Origin: Fuscibacter oryzae
Lineage (GTDB): Bacteria > Pseudomonadota > Alphaproteobacteria > Rhodobacterales > Rhodobacteraceae
Assembly: GCF_016765795.1 (NCBI RefSeq)
Contig: NZ_JAESVP010000011.1
Span: 1 to 64,000, forward strand
Direction of reading: 5' to 3'
Length of the DNA: 64,000 nucleotides
Below are positions 47,637 to 56,663 of the stretch, piece by piece (positions within the stretch are counted from its first letter, which is position 1; every line of letters starts with the position of its first letter). Below the pieces are notes generated by a model. It saw only the letters and a program-made list of their open reading frames with translations, did not search any database and had not been told where the DNA came from. The position numbers and the translations under genes are program-made.

Positions 47637-47688
47637 CTTTCCAGATACTCCACGGGGGTCCGGGGGTGTGAAACCCCCGGCCTTCGGC
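47637..47688 (+). repeat. GC-rich palindromic gene-end repeat, family A copy 5 (degenerate)
   Basis: Plus strand behind the helicase gene: CCTTTCCAGATACTCCACGG, GGGTCC, then CCGGGGG-tgtgaaa-CCCCCGG. The hairpin is perfect but the CATTGGCCCAAATAT core is decayed. Orientation relative to the upstream gene is the same as in the other copies. Confidence 0.65.
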
Positions 47689-47705
47689 CCGACAAAGGAA
47701 ACCCC

Positions 47706-47942
47706 ATGCGCTGCGTCTTCGTTCAGTTCCGCTGCACCCCCGGCAAGACCTATGAGGTCGCCGAGGCGATCTATGACCGAGAGGTGGTCAGCGAGCTTTA
47801 TTCGACCAGTGGCGAATATGACCTGATCGCCAAGGTCTATATCCCGGACGAGGAAGATGTCGGCCACTATCTGTCGTCAAAGCTGTTCGACATTCCGGGC
47901 ATCCAGCGCACTCTGACGACGATGACCTTCAAGGCGTTTTAA
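47706..47942 (+). CDS. Lrp/AsnC ligand-binding domain protein (no helix-turn-helix)
   Basis: The 78-residue product is only the RAM (Lrp/AsnC effector) domain: RCVFVQFRCTPGKTYEVAEA, VSELYSTSGEYDLIAKVYIP and PGIQRTLTTMTFKAF, including the G-x-YD motif of the ligand site. No DNA-binding domain precedes it. Stand-alone RAM proteins form dimers and octamers and may modulate full Lrp proteins or act as small-molecule sensors. ATG 47706 follows AAAGGAAA. Twin palindromic repeats stand behind the stop. Confidence 0.85.
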   Translation: MRCVFVQFRCTPGKTYEVAEAIYDREVVSELYSTSGEYDLIAKVYIPDEEDVGHYLSSKLFDIPGIQRTLTTMTFKAF

Positions 47943-47944
47943 TT

Positions 47945-48002
47945 GGTGCGCGCAAAGCACGCACCCTACCATGGCACCGTAGGGTGCGTGATTTCACGCA
48001 CC
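47945..48002. repeat. Twin palindromic repeat, family B in head-to-head arrangement
   Basis: Copy one GGTGCGCGCAAAGCACGCACC (47945-47965) and copy two GGGTGCGTGATTTCACGCACC (47982-48002) are mirror images around CCTACCATGGCACCGTA. Each is a hairpin, and the two together can fold as a longer one. This two-unit layout is that of REP doublets (REPINs). It lies between convergent genes. Confidence 0.7.
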
Positions 48003-48014
48003 ATTCCACAACCT

Positions 48015-48677
48015 TCACCGCAGGATCGGCGGCCCATCGGCCCGTGCTGCGCGCACAAAGGCCGCGATGCGCGCATGGTCCTTCAACCCCGGCGCGCTTT
48101 CCACCCCGGATGATACATCGACCTGCCGTGCATTGGTCAGCCTCACCGCCTCGGCCACGTTCTCGGGGTTCAGCCCGCCGGCCAGCATCCACGGGCGCAG
48201 CCAGCGGCGCTGCGCCACCAGCCGCCAGTCAAAGGTTATCCCGTTGCCGCCGGGCAGGGCGGCACCCTTGGGGGGCTTGGCATCGATCAGCAACTGGTCA
48301 GCCACCAGCGAATAGTCCAGCAGCGGCGCAAGGTCGCCCTCATCCGCAACACCCAAAGCCTTCATCACCGGCAGGCCATAGCGGGCACGCACCTCGGCCA
48401 CGCGGTCGGGCGTTTCGCGGCCGTGCAGTTGCAGCATGTCCAGCGGCACCGCCTCGACAATCGCATCCAGCGTGGCATCATCGGCATCGACCACCAGCGC
48501 CACCTTGCACAATCCGTCGGGTGCCCACAGCGTCAGTTCGCGCGCTTCGGGAATTGTCAGATTGCGGGGCGATTTAGCAAAGAACACGAATCCTGCATAG
48601 GCGGCACCGGCCGCCGCCACGGTGTCCACATCTTGCCGCGTCCGCAGCCCGCAGATCTTTACCCGAATGTCAGGCAT
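48015..48677 (-). CDS. trpF: Phosphoribosylanthranilate isomerase
   Basis: Third step of tryptophan synthesis, an Amadori rearrangement on a (beta/alpha)8 barrel. The 220 residues begin [17 protein letters not shown], with the catalytic cysteine in KICGL (C9), D in [11 protein letters not shown], the phosphate-binding [10 protein letters not shown] near residue 165 and the end [17 protein letters not shown] 48677 abuts the stop of the LapA-like gene, so both are transcribed together. Confidence 0.95.
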   Translation of the reverse strand: MPDIRVKICGLRTRQDVDTVAAAGAAYAGFVFFAKSPRNLTIPEARELTLWAPDGLCKVALVVDADDATLDAIVEAVPLDMLQLHGRETPDRVAEVRARYGLPVMKALGVADEGDLAPLLDYSLVADQLLIDAKPPKGAALPGGNGITFDWRLVAQRRWLRPWMLAGGLNPENVAEAVRLTNARQVDVSSGVESAPGLKDHARIAAFVRAARADGPPILR

Positions 48678-49040
48678 CTACCGCGCCTTCGGCTTGTCGA
48701 GCAGGGCGAGGATCTCGTCCTTGGGCGGGGTACTGGTCGAATCCTTTAGAACCGCCAGTTCCCGCTCCAACTGCGTGACCTGCCGCGATCCTTGCCGTGC
48801 GGCGCTGCGGTGTTTGTGTTCGCGCGCCCATTCCCAGAAGAAGCCGATCAGGATGCCAAATGCCACTGAACCCAAGATGATCAGGAACAGCGGCAGGTCG
48901 ATCTGGCAATCCCATCCCAGCAACGCGGCAAGCCCCGCTGGCAGCGCCTTGAGCGTGACCACCGAACGGTTGGCAATTGCCACCGTCAGCAAGATCAGCG
49001 CCAGTGCGGCAAGGATCAGATAGCGCAGGTATCGAAACAT
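48678..49040 (-). CDS. LapA-domain (DUF1049) membrane protein
   Basis: The 120-residue protein has two hydrophobic helices (about 5-27 and 48-68) and a cytosolic coiled-coil-like tail (REHKHRSAARQGSRQVTQLE in part), the layout of LapA/YciS proteins, which together with LapB regulate lipopolysaccharide synthesis in E. coli. In alphaproteobacteria this gene regularly stands between ihfB and trpF, as here. A role in envelope control is inferred from the family. Confidence 0.85.
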   Translation of the reverse strand: MFRYLRYLILAALALILLTVAIANRSVVTLKALPAGLAALLGWDCQIDLPLFLIILGSVAFGILIGFFWEWAREHKHRSAARQGSRQVTQLERELAVLKDSTSTPPKDEILALLDKPKAR

Positions 49041-49101
49041 GGTGGCCCCGGCAATGACTGTCGGGCCTTTATCGGCCAGCGCGGGCCAAGGCGCAAGGCG
49101 A

Positions 49102-49386
49102 CTATTCGGCGCCGTTCAGCCGTTCGCGCAGCAGTTTGCCGGTCTTGAAGAAGGGCACCTTCTTCTGATCGACCTGAACCGCCTCGCCCGTGCGGGGGTT
49201 GCGCCCGGTGCGGGCATCGCGCGCCTTGACCGAGAAGGCGCCAAAGCCGCGCAACTCGACGCGGTCGCCCTTGGCCAGCGCCTCGATGATTTCCTCGAAG
49301 ACCGTGTTCACGATCCGCTCGACATGACGCTGTGTCAGATGCGGATTTTCATCTGCAATCTTCTGGATCAGTTCAGATCGGATCAT
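49102..49386 (-). CDS. ihfB: Integration host factor, beta subunit
   Basis: DNA-bending HU/IHF-family protein of 94 residues: [20 protein letters not shown], the helical base, [20 protein letters not shown] with the minor-groove proline arm (GRNPRTGE, P near residue 65), and [18 protein letters not shown] 49386 fits other IhfB proteins. It follows rpsA on the same strand with a terminator hairpin between, the classic rpsA-ihfB order of proteobacteria. Confidence 0.96.
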   Translation of the reverse strand: MIRSELIQKIADENPHLTQRHVERIVNTVFEEIIEALAKGDRVELRGFGAFSVKARDARTGRNPRTGEAVQVDQKKVPFFKTGKLLRERLNGAE

Positions 49387-49510
49387 CCGATGTCCCCCTG
49401 TGGCCACCTCGGTCTGTGGCCGACCGTTCGGTGAGAATACGCTTTGCGATTAGGACTATAGGGGAAATTTGCGGTCACACAAACGATTTCGCCATTGTGT
49501 TGACCAATGC

Positions 49511-49538
49511 GAAAGGCCCCGCCGGGGCGGGGCCTTTC
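49511..49538. terminator. Terminator hairpin between rpsA and ihfB
   Basis: GAAAGGCCCCGCC (49511-49523) and GGCGGGGCCTTTC (49526-49538) are perfect complements. It starts about 28 bases behind the rpsA stop. The T-rich flank (ATTGTTTCTTT) is on the rpsA side, so on the rpsA strand the tract following the stem is weak; some read-through to ihfB is likely. Confidence 0.75.
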
Positions 49539-49566
49539 ATTGTTTCTTTGGCGTCGCCAGTGGCGA

Positions 49567-51246
49567 TCAGTTGCGGTCCTTCAGGGCCGCGCCAAGGATA
49601 TCGCCCAGCGAGGCGCCCGAATCGGACGAGCCATACTGTTCCACGGCTTCTTTCTCTTCGGCAATCTCGCGTGCCTTGATCGACAGGCCCAGACGACGGG
49701 TCTTGGGGTCGATGTTGGTCACGCGCACGTCGATCTTGTCGCCGACCGAGAAACGCTCGGGGCGCTGGTCGCCACGATCACGGCTCAGGTCCGAACGGCG
49801 GATGAACGACTTGGCGCCGTTGTATTCCACCTCGATGCCGCCTTCTTCGATGGCGGTCACTTCGACGGTCACGATCGAGCCACGCTTCACGCCATCAACA
49901 GCGTCGGTGAAGGTGTCTTCGCCAACAGCCTTGATCGACAGCGAGATACGCTCTTTCTCGACGTCAACTTCCGAAACGGCGGCCTTGACGGTATCGCCCT
50001 TGCGGTAGTTCTGGATCGCGTCTTCGCCGCGCTGGTCCCACGACAGGTCGGACAGGTGAACCATGCCGTCGATGTCGTTGTCGAGGCCGACGAACAGACC
50101 GAATTCGGTGATGTTCTTGACTTCGCCTTCGATGATCGCGCCCACCGGATGGGTTTCGGCGAACACTTCCCACGGGTTGCGCTGGGTCTGCTTGAGGCCC
50201 AGGGAAACGCGGCGCTTGGCGCTGTCGATTTCCAGAACCATGACGTCAACCTCTTGCGAGGTCGAAACGATCTTGCCGGGGTGGACGTTCTTCTTGGTCC
50301 AGCTCATTTCCGAGACGTGGACCAGACCTTCGACACCGGCTTCCAGCTCCACGAAGGCGCCGTAATCGGTGATGTTGGTGACACGGCCCTTGTGGACCGA
50401 ACCCAGCGGATAGGCCTTTTCAACAGCATCCCACGGATCGGATTGCAGTTGCTTCATGCCCAGCGAAATACGGTGGGTTTCCTTGTTGATCTTGATGACC
50501 TGAACCTTGACGGTCTCGCCGATCGACAGGATTTCTGACGGGTGGTTGACGCGACGCCAAGCCATGTCGGTGACGTGCAGCAGGCCGTCAACGCCACCGA
50601 GGTCAACGAAGGCACCGTATTCGGTGATGTTCTTGACCACGCCATCGACGATCTGACCTTCGGTCAGGTTGCCAATGACTTCGGCGCGCTGTTCGGCGCG
50701 GCTTTCTTCCAGAATGGCGCGGCGCGACACAACGATGTTGCCACGGCGACGGTCCATTTTCAGAATCTGGAACGGCTGCTTCATGCCCATCAGCGGGCCA
50801 GCATCACGCACGGGGCGCACATCAACCTGCGAACCCGGAAGGAACGCCACAGCGCCACCCAGATCGACGGTAAAGCCACCTTTGACGCGGCCAAAGATCG
50901 CGCCATCGACGCGGGTCTCGGCGGCATAGGCCTTTTCCAGACGGTCCCAGGCTTCTTCGCGCTTGGCTTTTTCGCGGCTGATCTGGGCTTCACCACGGGC
51001 ATTTTCCACGCGGTCCAGATAAACCTCGACTTCATCGCCAACATTGATGTTGGGCTGTTCGCCGGGGTTTGCGAATTCTTTCAGATCAACGCGGCCTTCC
51101 ATCTTGTAGCCGACGTCGATGATGGCCTGGCCCGCCTCGATGGCGATGACCTTGCCTTTGACAACCGAACCCTCTTCGGGGGTGTCAATCTCGAAGCTCT
51201 CTTTCAAAAGGGCTTCAAATTCTTCCATAGCGTTCTTGGCGCACAT
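49567..51246 (-). CDS. rpsA: 30S ribosomal protein S1
   Basis: Large mRNA-binding ribosomal protein with six S1 (OB-fold) repeats. The 559 residues show the S1 pattern repeatedly, for example VKNITEYGAFVDLGGVDGLL, VTNITDYGAFVELEAGVEGL and VKNITEFGLFVGLDNDIDGM. ATG 51246 (MCAKNAMEEFEALL) has AAGGA about 10 bases upstream; a later ATG at 51228 lacks a ribosome binding site. Together with cmk upstream and ihfB downstream it shows the conserved aroA-cmk-rpsA-ihfB order. Confidence 0.97.
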   Translation of the reverse strand: MCAKNAMEEFEALLKESFEIDTPEEGSVVKGKVIAIEAGQAIIDVGYKMEGRVDLKEFANPGEQPNINVGDEVEVYLDRVENARGEAQISREKAKREEAWDRLEKAYAAETRVDGAIFGRVKGGFTVDLGGAVAFLPGSQVDVRPVRDAGPLMGMKQPFQILKMDRRRGNIVVSRRAILEESRAEQRAEVIGNLTEGQIVDGVVKNITEYGAFVDLGGVDGLLHVTDMAWRRVNHPSEILSIGETVKVQVIKINKETHRISLGMKQLQSDPWDAVEKAYPLGSVHKGRVTNITDYGAFVELEAGVEGLVHVSEMSWTKKNVHPGKIVSTSQEVDVMVLEIDSAKRRVSLGLKQTQRNPWEVFAETHPVGAIIEGEVKNITEFGLFVGLDNDIDGMVHLSDLSWDQRGEDAIQNYRKGDTVKAAVSEVDVEKERISLSIKAVGEDTFTDAVDGVKRGSIVTVEVTAIEEGGIEVEYNGAKSFIRRSDLSRDRGDQRPERFSVGDKIDVRVTNIDPKTRRLGLSIKAREIAEEKEAVEQYGSSDSGASLGDILGAALKDRN

Positions 51247-51325
51247 GCGAGTTATATCCTTTTCACGGTTTTTCTGGCCATGCGGTTGGCTCCGCCGGTC
51301 TTTGGTGGCCCCGCAATGGCAAGCA

Positions 51326-51341
51326 GCCCGGAAAACCGGGC
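51326..51341 (-). terminator. Perfect hairpin between cmk and rpsA
   Basis: GCCCGG-aaaa-CCGGGC is a 6-bp perfect stem with a tetraloop, in the 159-base gap behind the cmk stop and before the rpsA promoter region. No T tract follows, so it may attenuate rather than terminate. Confidence 0.45.
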
Positions 51342-51405
51342 GCATCCTGCGGGATGGCGGCGCTATAGCGGCAAAGCGGGGTGGGGGCAAGCGAAAGCGG
51401 CCAAT

Positions 51406-52977
51406 CTAGCGGGGCGGCAGGCCAAAGCGTTCGCGTGGAAAGCCAAAGCGCGCCAGATGGGCGAACAGGCGGCCTTCGAAACCCGGGCTGTCGATATCCA
51501 GCGTGTGACGGGTGAAATACCAGTAAAGCGCGCGGTCAAAATCACGCGGGCCGGCCAGCGCGCGGTGCAGGGCGTCGGCCACATCTTCGGGGCGGGGGGC
51601 GGTTTGCACCAATTGGGCAAAATCGGCCCGCCCGCACAGGACGGCGGGCTTGCCGTGCAGCAACCCCTCGACCGACGCGGCAGAGTTGAACGAGACGGTC
51701 ACATCGCAGGCCGCCAGCACATCATGGATATTCGCCTCTATCGGCGGCAGGTCCAGCCCGTCATCGGCCAGCCGCGCCAGCGTGCGCAGCCCCGGTTCGC
51801 GGGCAAGGGGGTGCAGCTTGACCACCACGGGCCGGTCGCCCGCCGCGTCAACGACCGCGCGCACCATGTCTTCCGACGACATGAAGTGCTGGGCAAGGTT
51901 CGACGGCTCAATCCCTTGCAGGAACACCGCGATGCAGCCCTGCGGCACAAGGGTGAACTGGCGCGGCTGTTTATAGCGAGACTTGCGCGCCAGAACGAAC
52001 CGCTGGCGCAACCCGTCGCAAAATGCACGCGCCGCGGCTACATCCACCGCCGCCGCATCAAACACCGCATGACGGGCAGAGCTGTCGGCCAGCGTCCCCT
52101 CGGGGTCGGCGTGAAAATAGCCCTGCAAATAGGCCAGCGCGATGTTCAGCCAGCCGGTGCATTTGACCTGCCCGCCCTCGATCAGATGCAGGTTGCCATC
52201 GGCCCTCGCCTGATTGGGCTTGCGAAAAATCTCGCGCCGCAGCACGGCCGAGATATCGATGTCATAGCCTGCCAGCGCCTCGATCATCCGGTTGGCCAAG
52301 GGGGGGCGGCGGATCTCTGGCCAGACCTCAAGGTTCTTCGGGGTCAGGTGAAACACAATCCGCGCCGGGCCGGTCTTGGCGGCAATCGCCGCCCCGATCC
52401 GGGCGGTGGCCATGTCAATCGCCTCGGCAGCGGTCAGGGCAGAGGTGTCGATGATGACCGCATCGGCGGCGGGCCGCAAAGGGGCATCGGCGCGGTTCAT
52501 GTCGCGCTCATCGCGCTCGATCACCTCGGCCAGAACGTCCTCATAGGGTTTTGGCGCATTCTTGCCGCCCAGTTCCAGCCAGCGGCGGCGGGCGCGCACC
52601 TCTGGGCTGGCGGTGACGAACAGCTTCACCTCGGCCTCGGGGCAGATCACCGTGCCGATGTCGCGCCCGTCCAGCACCGCGCCGCCCTTTTTGCGGGCAA
52701 ACCGGCGCTGAAATTCCAGCAGGGCGGCGCGCACTTCGGGGATAACGGCGACACGGCTGGCGGCTTGCCCGGCTTCCAGCGTGCGCAGGTCGGGGCGCGC
52801 CAGATCGTCGGGTGTCAGGCTTTGGGCGGCAAGGATCGGGTCGCCGCCTTTGACCCCTACAGCGCGATAAAGTGCGCCGGTATCGAGATGGCCAAAGCCG
52901 AACCGTTCCGCCACGGCGCGGCTGATGGTGCCCTTGCCCGCGGCGGCAGGGCCGTCGATGGCAACCGTAAAGATCAT
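51406..52977 (-). CDS. cmk: Cytidylate kinase fused to a capsule-type (KpsC/KpsS-like) glycosyltransferase domain
   Basis: Residues 1 to about 203 are a complete (d)CMP kinase: P-loop [15 protein letters not shown] (8-22), [24 protein letters not shown] (103-115) and [13 protein letters not shown] (NMP/LID region). Without a stop, the frame continues for about 320 residues that resemble the second half of capsule beta-Kdo transferases: VFLQG (Q-motif), [10 protein letters not shown] (HP motif), [20 protein letters not shown] and [10 protein letters not shown]. Usual Cmk has about 205-230 residues, so this is a fusion. KpsC/KpsS use CMP-Kdo and release CMP, the substrate of Cmk. The fused domain may be a separate enzyme joined by loss of a stop; confidence in the kinase is high, in the second domain moderate. 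Confidence 0.88.
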   Translation of the reverse strand: MIFTVAIDGPAAAGKGTISRAVAERFGFGHLDTGALYRAVGVKGGDPILAAQSLTPDDLARPDLRTLEAGQAASRVAVIPEVRAALLEFQRRFARKKGGAVLDGRDIGTVICPEAEVKLFVTASPEVRARRRWLELGGKNAPKPYEDVLAEVIERDERDMNRADAPLRPAADAVIIDTSALTAAEAIDMATARIGAAIAAKTGPARIVFHLTPKNLEVWPEIRRPPLANRMIEALAGYDIDISAVLRREIFRKPNQARADGNLHLIEGGQVKCTGWLNIALAYLQGYFHADPEGTLADSSARHAVFDAAAVDVAAARAFCDGLRQRFVLARKSRYKQPRQFTLVPQGCIAVFLQGIEPSNLAQHFMSSEDMVRAVVDAAGDRPVVVKLHPLAREPGLRTLARLADDGLDLPPIEANIHDVLAACDVTVSFNSAASVEGLLHGKPAVLCGRADFAQLVQTAPRPEDVADALHRALAGPRDFDRALYWYFTRHTLDIDSPGFEGRLFAHLARFGFPRERFGLPPR

Positions 52978-53495
52978 GGCCGAACCTTGCCCTGCCGGAA
53001 CCGCCGATACCCGGCCAGCAGAACCGCCCCGCCAAAGACCAGCAGCGCAAACCCGTCCAGCACCGCCTTGATCCGCGTTGCATCAGACGCGGCGGTGACC
53101 ATCGCCTCGGTCAGCTCCCCGGCAGTCAAAAGGGTTGCGACGCGGATATTCTCGGTCAGGTCCGCCACGGCTCCGGCGATGACAACCAGCGCCATTGCCA
53201 GGGCCAGCCATCTTGGCAGCAAGACAGCAAATGACCAGACCAAAAACAGCGCCAGCGCCGGAATGAACAGGCCGTCCAGCCGGTGCAGCGCCTCAAGATA
53301 CAGGTCGCGGCCCGTTGGCGTCAGCCGGTCAACATAGGCCTGTGCGGCGGTCAGGTCATAGCCGCCGAACCGCGCATCGAAACTGGTCTGCCCGCCTGCC
53401 GCCGCTGCCAGCTCTGGCCCGACGACCTGCGTCATCAACGCCCAAAGCGCCAGAACCACCCCCGCCAGCGACAGATAGGCCATACGCCCCAGCAT
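52974..53495 (-). CDS. Membrane protein of unknown function between aroA and cmk
   Basis: The 173-residue protein has four predicted helices (about 5-30, 75-92, 97-115 and 145-165). I do not recognise the family; [20 protein letters not shown] between helices one and two looks like a soluble loop. The stop overlaps the cmk start (ATGA) and the start lies 3 bases behind aroA, so it is firmly part of the aroA-cmk transcript. Start 53495 or 53483 (second ATG) are both possible. Confidence 0.75.
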   Translation of the reverse strand: MLGRMAYLSLAGVVLALWALMTQVVGPELAAAAGGQTSFDARFGGYDLTAAQAYVDRLTPTGRDLYLEALHRLDGLFIPALALFLVWSFAVLLPRWLALAMALVVIAGAVADLTENIRVATLLTAGELTEAMVTAASDATRIKAVLDGFALLVFGGAVLLAGYRRFRQGKVRP

Positions 53496-53498
53496 GGC

Positions 53499-54845
53499 CT
53501 AGCCGTGCCGCAGCTTGGCACCAAGGCCGTTCATCAACCCTTCAAAGATCGGGAAAGAGGTGACAATCGGGCTGGCATCATCCACGCCCACCGGCTTTTT
53601 CGCCGCCATCCCGGCAATCAGGAAGGACATGGCGATGCGGTGGTCCAGATGGGTTTTCGCGGTGGCCCCGCCGGGCATGCCGCCCGCGCCCATGCCATGA
53701 ACGATCAGCGTATCCTCATCCTCTTCGATCTTCACGCCGCAAGCCTCAAGGCCCCGCGCCATGGCGTCGATGCGGTCGCTTTCCTTGACGCGCAGCTCTT
53801 TCACACCGCGCATCACCGTCTTGCCGTTGGCGAAAGAGGCGACGATGGACAGGATCGGGTATTCGTCGATCATGCTTGGCGCGCGTTCGGGCGGAACCTC
53901 GATGCCCTTCATATTGCCGCTGAACCGTACGCGCAGGTCAGCCACCGGCTCACCGCCTTCTTCACGCGGGTTCTCAAAGGCGATGTCGGCGTCCATTTCA
54001 ACCAACGTGATGTAAAGGCCGTTGCGCGTCAGGTTCTGGCTGACACCGGGCACCAGCACGTCCGACCCTTCGACGATCAGTGCCGCGCAAACCGGAAAGG
54101 CGGCGCTGGACGGATCGCGCGGCACGGCCACGGTTTGGGGGCGCAACTCTGGCCGGCCGGTCAGGGTGATGACATGGCCTTCGCCGGTCTTTTCCACATG
54201 AAGCTGCGCGCCAAAGCCCAGCAGCATCCGTTCGGAATGGTCGCGGGTCGGTTCCTTTTCGATCACCACCGTCTCGCCCGGCGCATTCAAGCCCGCCAGC
54301 AGAATGGCCGATTTCACCTGAGCCGAGGCGACGGGCAGGGCATAGCGCACCGGCACCGGATTGGCAGCACCCACCACCGTCATCGGCAACCGCCCGCCCT
54401 TGCGGCCAAAGGCCTGCGTGCCGAACAACGACAGCGGGTCGGTCACGCGGCCCATCGGACGCTTGCGCAAACTGGCGTCACCCGTGAAGGTGGCCGAAAT
54501 CGGCGTCGTGGCCATGGTCCCCATGATCAGCCGCACCCCGGTGCCCGAATTGCCGCAATCGATCACATCGGCAGGCTCCTGAAACCCGCCGACGCCGACG
54601 CCGTTCACTGTCCAGACACCTTCACCGTGGCGTGTCACGGTCGCACCAAACGCCCGCATTGCGGATGCCGTATCCAGCACATCCTGCCCTTCCAGAAGGC
54701 CGGTGATGCTGGTCTGGCCCACCGCCATCGCCCCGAAGATCAGCGCGCGATGCGAGATTGACTTGTCTCCCGGAATCAATGCCGTGCCTTTCAGCGGCCC
54801 CGACTTTTCGGAAATCATCGGTTGAGCTTCACCGTGGCCGGACAT
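53499..54845 (-). CDS. aroA: 3-phosphoshikimate 1-carboxyvinyltransferase (EPSP synthase)
   Basis: Sixth step of the shikimate pathway: shikimate-3-phosphate plus phosphoenolpyruvate to EPSP. The 448 residues show [17 protein letters not shown] (PEP-site K and S), [12 protein letters not shown]-like [31 protein letters not shown], and [15 protein letters not shown] near residue 350. [14 protein letters not shown] places it with class II-like enzymes of alphaproteobacteria, some of which are naturally glyphosate-tolerant. It heads the aroA-orf-cmk unit. Confidence 0.96.
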   Translation of the reverse strand: MSGHGEAQPMISEKSGPLKGTALIPGDKSISHRALIFGAMAVGQTSITGLLEGQDVLDTASAMRAFGATVTRHGEGVWTVNGVGVGGFQEPADVIDCGNSGTGVRLIMGTMATTPISATFTGDASLRKRPMGRVTDPLSLFGTQAFGRKGGRLPMTVVGAANPVPVRYALPVASAQVKSAILLAGLNAPGETVVIEKEPTRDHSERMLLGFGAQLHVEKTGEGHVITLTGRPELRPQTVAVPRDPSSAAFPVCAALIVEGSDVLVPGVSQNLTRNGLYITLVEMDADIAFENPREEGGEPVADLRVRFSGNMKGIEVPPERAPSMIDEYPILSIVASFANGKTVMRGVKELRVKESDRIDAMARGLEACGVKIEEDEDTLIVHGMGAGGMPGGATAKTHLDHRIAMSFLIAGMAAKKPVGVDDASPIVTSFPIFEGLMNGLGAKLRHG

Positions 54846-54933
54846 GCACGCCTCCCTTGAATTGCCAAAGCCTGATAGCGCAAGCGGGCGGGGCGGTCCA
54901 CACCCTCGGGCGAAGGTGCTGGTTGATCCTGCG

Positions 54934-55031
54934 GATGCCTCCGGCGGGGATATTTATGAACAGATGAAGGGGAGGAAACTCATCTGTTCATAAATATCCT
55001 CTGGGGGTGCGGGGGGCGAAGCGCCCCCGCT
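54934..55031. repeat. Twin family A repeat in head-to-head arrangement (REPIN-like)
   Basis: GGATATTTATGAACAGATGA (54948-54967) and its exact reverse complement (54980-54999) flank a 12-base loop. Outside the right arm comes CTCTGGGGGTGCGGGGGGC-gaa-GCGCCCCCGC, the G/C hairpin of family A; outside the left arm is GCCTCCGGCGGG, a shortened counterpart. Thus two copies face each other. It fills the gap between aroA and trmB. Confidence 0.75.
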
Positions 55032-55039
55032 GCCACGGC

Positions 55040-55726
55040 TTACCCCTTGCGGTGAAAGGTCAGGTAATGCGGCAGGCGGCCTTCGCGTAGCGCCTTTTGT
55101 TCATAGCGGGTTGAAAACCAGTCGGACCAGTGTTCGCCAAGGCCCCCCTGATGGATCAGGTCAAAGCCGGCGGGCGGCACCTCTTCCAGCGTCTGGCGGA
55201 CGTAATCGGGAATGTCGGTCGCCACGCGGAACTCGGCCCCCGGTTTCATCCGGCTGGCAAGCAGGGCCAGATAACCTGGCGTCACAAAGCGGCGGCGGTG
55301 GTGGCGGGCCTTGGGCCAGGGGTCGGGGTAGTTGAGGAATACCTTCGACAGCGATTGCGCGGGCAGCACATCGAACAGGTCGCGCACATCGCCGGGGTGC
55401 AGCGCAAGGTTCGTCACCGCTGCGGCGCGGATCTTGCCCAACAGCATTGCGATGCCGTTTACGAAAGGCTCTGCCCCGATGATCGCCACATCGGGATGGT
55501 TTTGCGCCATATGAAACAGATGCTCGCCCCCGCCAAAGCCCACCTCCAGCCACAGCGGGCGGCCTTGGGTCAGGCCGGTCAGGTCCAACGGGGTGCGGGC
55601 AGGGTTTTCGGCGGGGCTGACTCCCCGCAGGCTCATAGCCTCCAGATCGCCCAGATAGTCGCGCTGGCTGGCCCGCAGGGTCTTGCCGTGAATCCGCCCG
55701 TAAAAATTGCGCCGCTCGGTCGTCAT
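55040..55726 (-). CDS. trmB: tRNA (guanine-N7-)-methyltransferase
   Basis: Makes m7G46 in tRNA using SAM. The 228 residues show the SAM motif LEVGFGGGEHLFHMA (about 75-89), IIGAEPFVNGI, VFLNYPDPWPKARHHRRRF (the TrmB signature with PDPWPK) and RVATDIPDYVR. Length and motifs are standard. It is transcribed alone, downstream gap contains the twin repeat. Confidence 0.96.
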   Translation of the reverse strand: MTTERRNFYGRIHGKTLRASQRDYLGDLEAMSLRGVSPAENPARTPLDLTGLTQGRPLWLEVGFGGGEHLFHMAQNHPDVAIIGAEPFVNGIAMLLGKIRAAAVTNLALHPGDVRDLFDVLPAQSLSKVFLNYPDPWPKARHHRRRFVTPGYLALLASRMKPGAEFRVATDIPDYVRQTLEEVPPAGFDLIHQGGLGEHWSDWFSTRYEQKALREGRLPHYLTFHRKG

Positions 55727-55809
55727 CTTGGCCCTCGCTCTGAACCGGCGCGCTATTGGCAGGCGGCGCGCGGGTGGTCAAGCCCGCACAGATGCAAGGC
55801 GTATCAGCC

Positions 55810-56598
55810 TTAGGGGGATTGTTGTGATCCTTCGCGGTCACGCTGGGATGCCCGGTCCTCTGCGCGCTCGATCGTCTGGGCGTGGGCTTTCATCTCGCGT
55901 TCTTGCTGGTCAAGCGCGCGGATCAGGTCGGGCAACGAGGGGTTCGCCGTATTGATATAGGCAATCGCCGCGCGCAGGGCCTGCCGCTTTTCGCTGTCGG
56001 GCAGGCGGTCCATGCTGATGTCGGGCGCGCCGGAATGCGGATACCAGCGCGGACCACCCAGCCAGACGGCGGCGAACATGATCTTGGCGCGCGCCGGTCT
56101 GGTGCCACCCGCGACCAGCGTGTCATAGAACATGCGGTGCACATCCTGCCATGTGGCGGCGTGATAGGCGGGGCCCGCCTCATTCCCGATGCCGCAATAG
56201 GCATCGTGCATCGCGGCGGCCAGCGCGAATTCGGGATCGCGCGGATTACCGATCACCGACACGAAGACCGGCGGGATTGATGCGCCATCGGTCAGTGTCA
56301 GGCGCGCAGCAGTCCAGCCGCGCGCCTTACCATCGACGAAATCCAGCTTTCGCGCCGTGGGATAGAAGGTATAGGGCCGGCCGGGCAGGGTGACGGGCTT
56401 TGGCTCCAGTGCAAGGGGTGCGTTGCGAAAGCGGCAGGTCTGCCCGCTGACGGTGTCCTGACCGCATTCATCGGGCGACAGGGGCAGGCGCGCATCGGCC
56501 AGCCTGTCGGGCGAGGAGACGCAGCCGCCCAGTACCAGCGCGACAGAGAAGACAACGGGCAGAAAAGGGCGGGCAAAGGGCTGACGGGAACGCGGCAT
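55810..56598 (-). CDS. DUF1353-family lipoprotein
   Basis: The 262-residue protein has a signal peptide with a lipobox (VLGGC, cysteine near residue 26). The DUF1353 domain covers about 75-200 (LTDGASIPPVFVSVIGNPRD, AAAMHDAYC, HRMFYDTLVAGG), related to phage-type zinc or peptidoglycan-associated proteins of unknown role, with H/D residues in the AMHDAYC motif. The C-terminal 45 residues are a charged helix. ATG 56598 is the best start; the longer frame to 56646 lacks a signal peptide. No functional partner nearby. Confidence 0.8.
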   Translation of the reverse strand: MPRSRQPFARPFLPVVFSVALVLGGCVSSPDRLADARLPLSPDECGQDTVSGQTCRFRNAPLALEPKPVTLPGRPYTFYPTARKLDFVDGKARGWTAARLTLTDGASIPPVFVSVIGNPRDPEFALAAAMHDAYCGIGNEAGPAYHAATWQDVHRMFYDTLVAGGTRPARAKIMFAAVWLGGPRWYPHSGAPDISMDRLPDSEKRQALRAAIAYINTANPSLPDLIRALDQQEREMKAHAQTIERAEDRASQRDREGSQQSP

Positions 56599-56663
56599 CG
56601 GCTGATCTCCCCCAAGGATTTCGCCCTGCGCTAGCCCTGTGCCCACCCTGCGTCAAGCGTGGA

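Noticed and set aside
50542-53337. 931-codon open frame on the plus strand
   Set aside because: It is the antisense of rpsA and cmk; no family resemblance, and the GC-rich codon bias of the real genes keeps this frame open.
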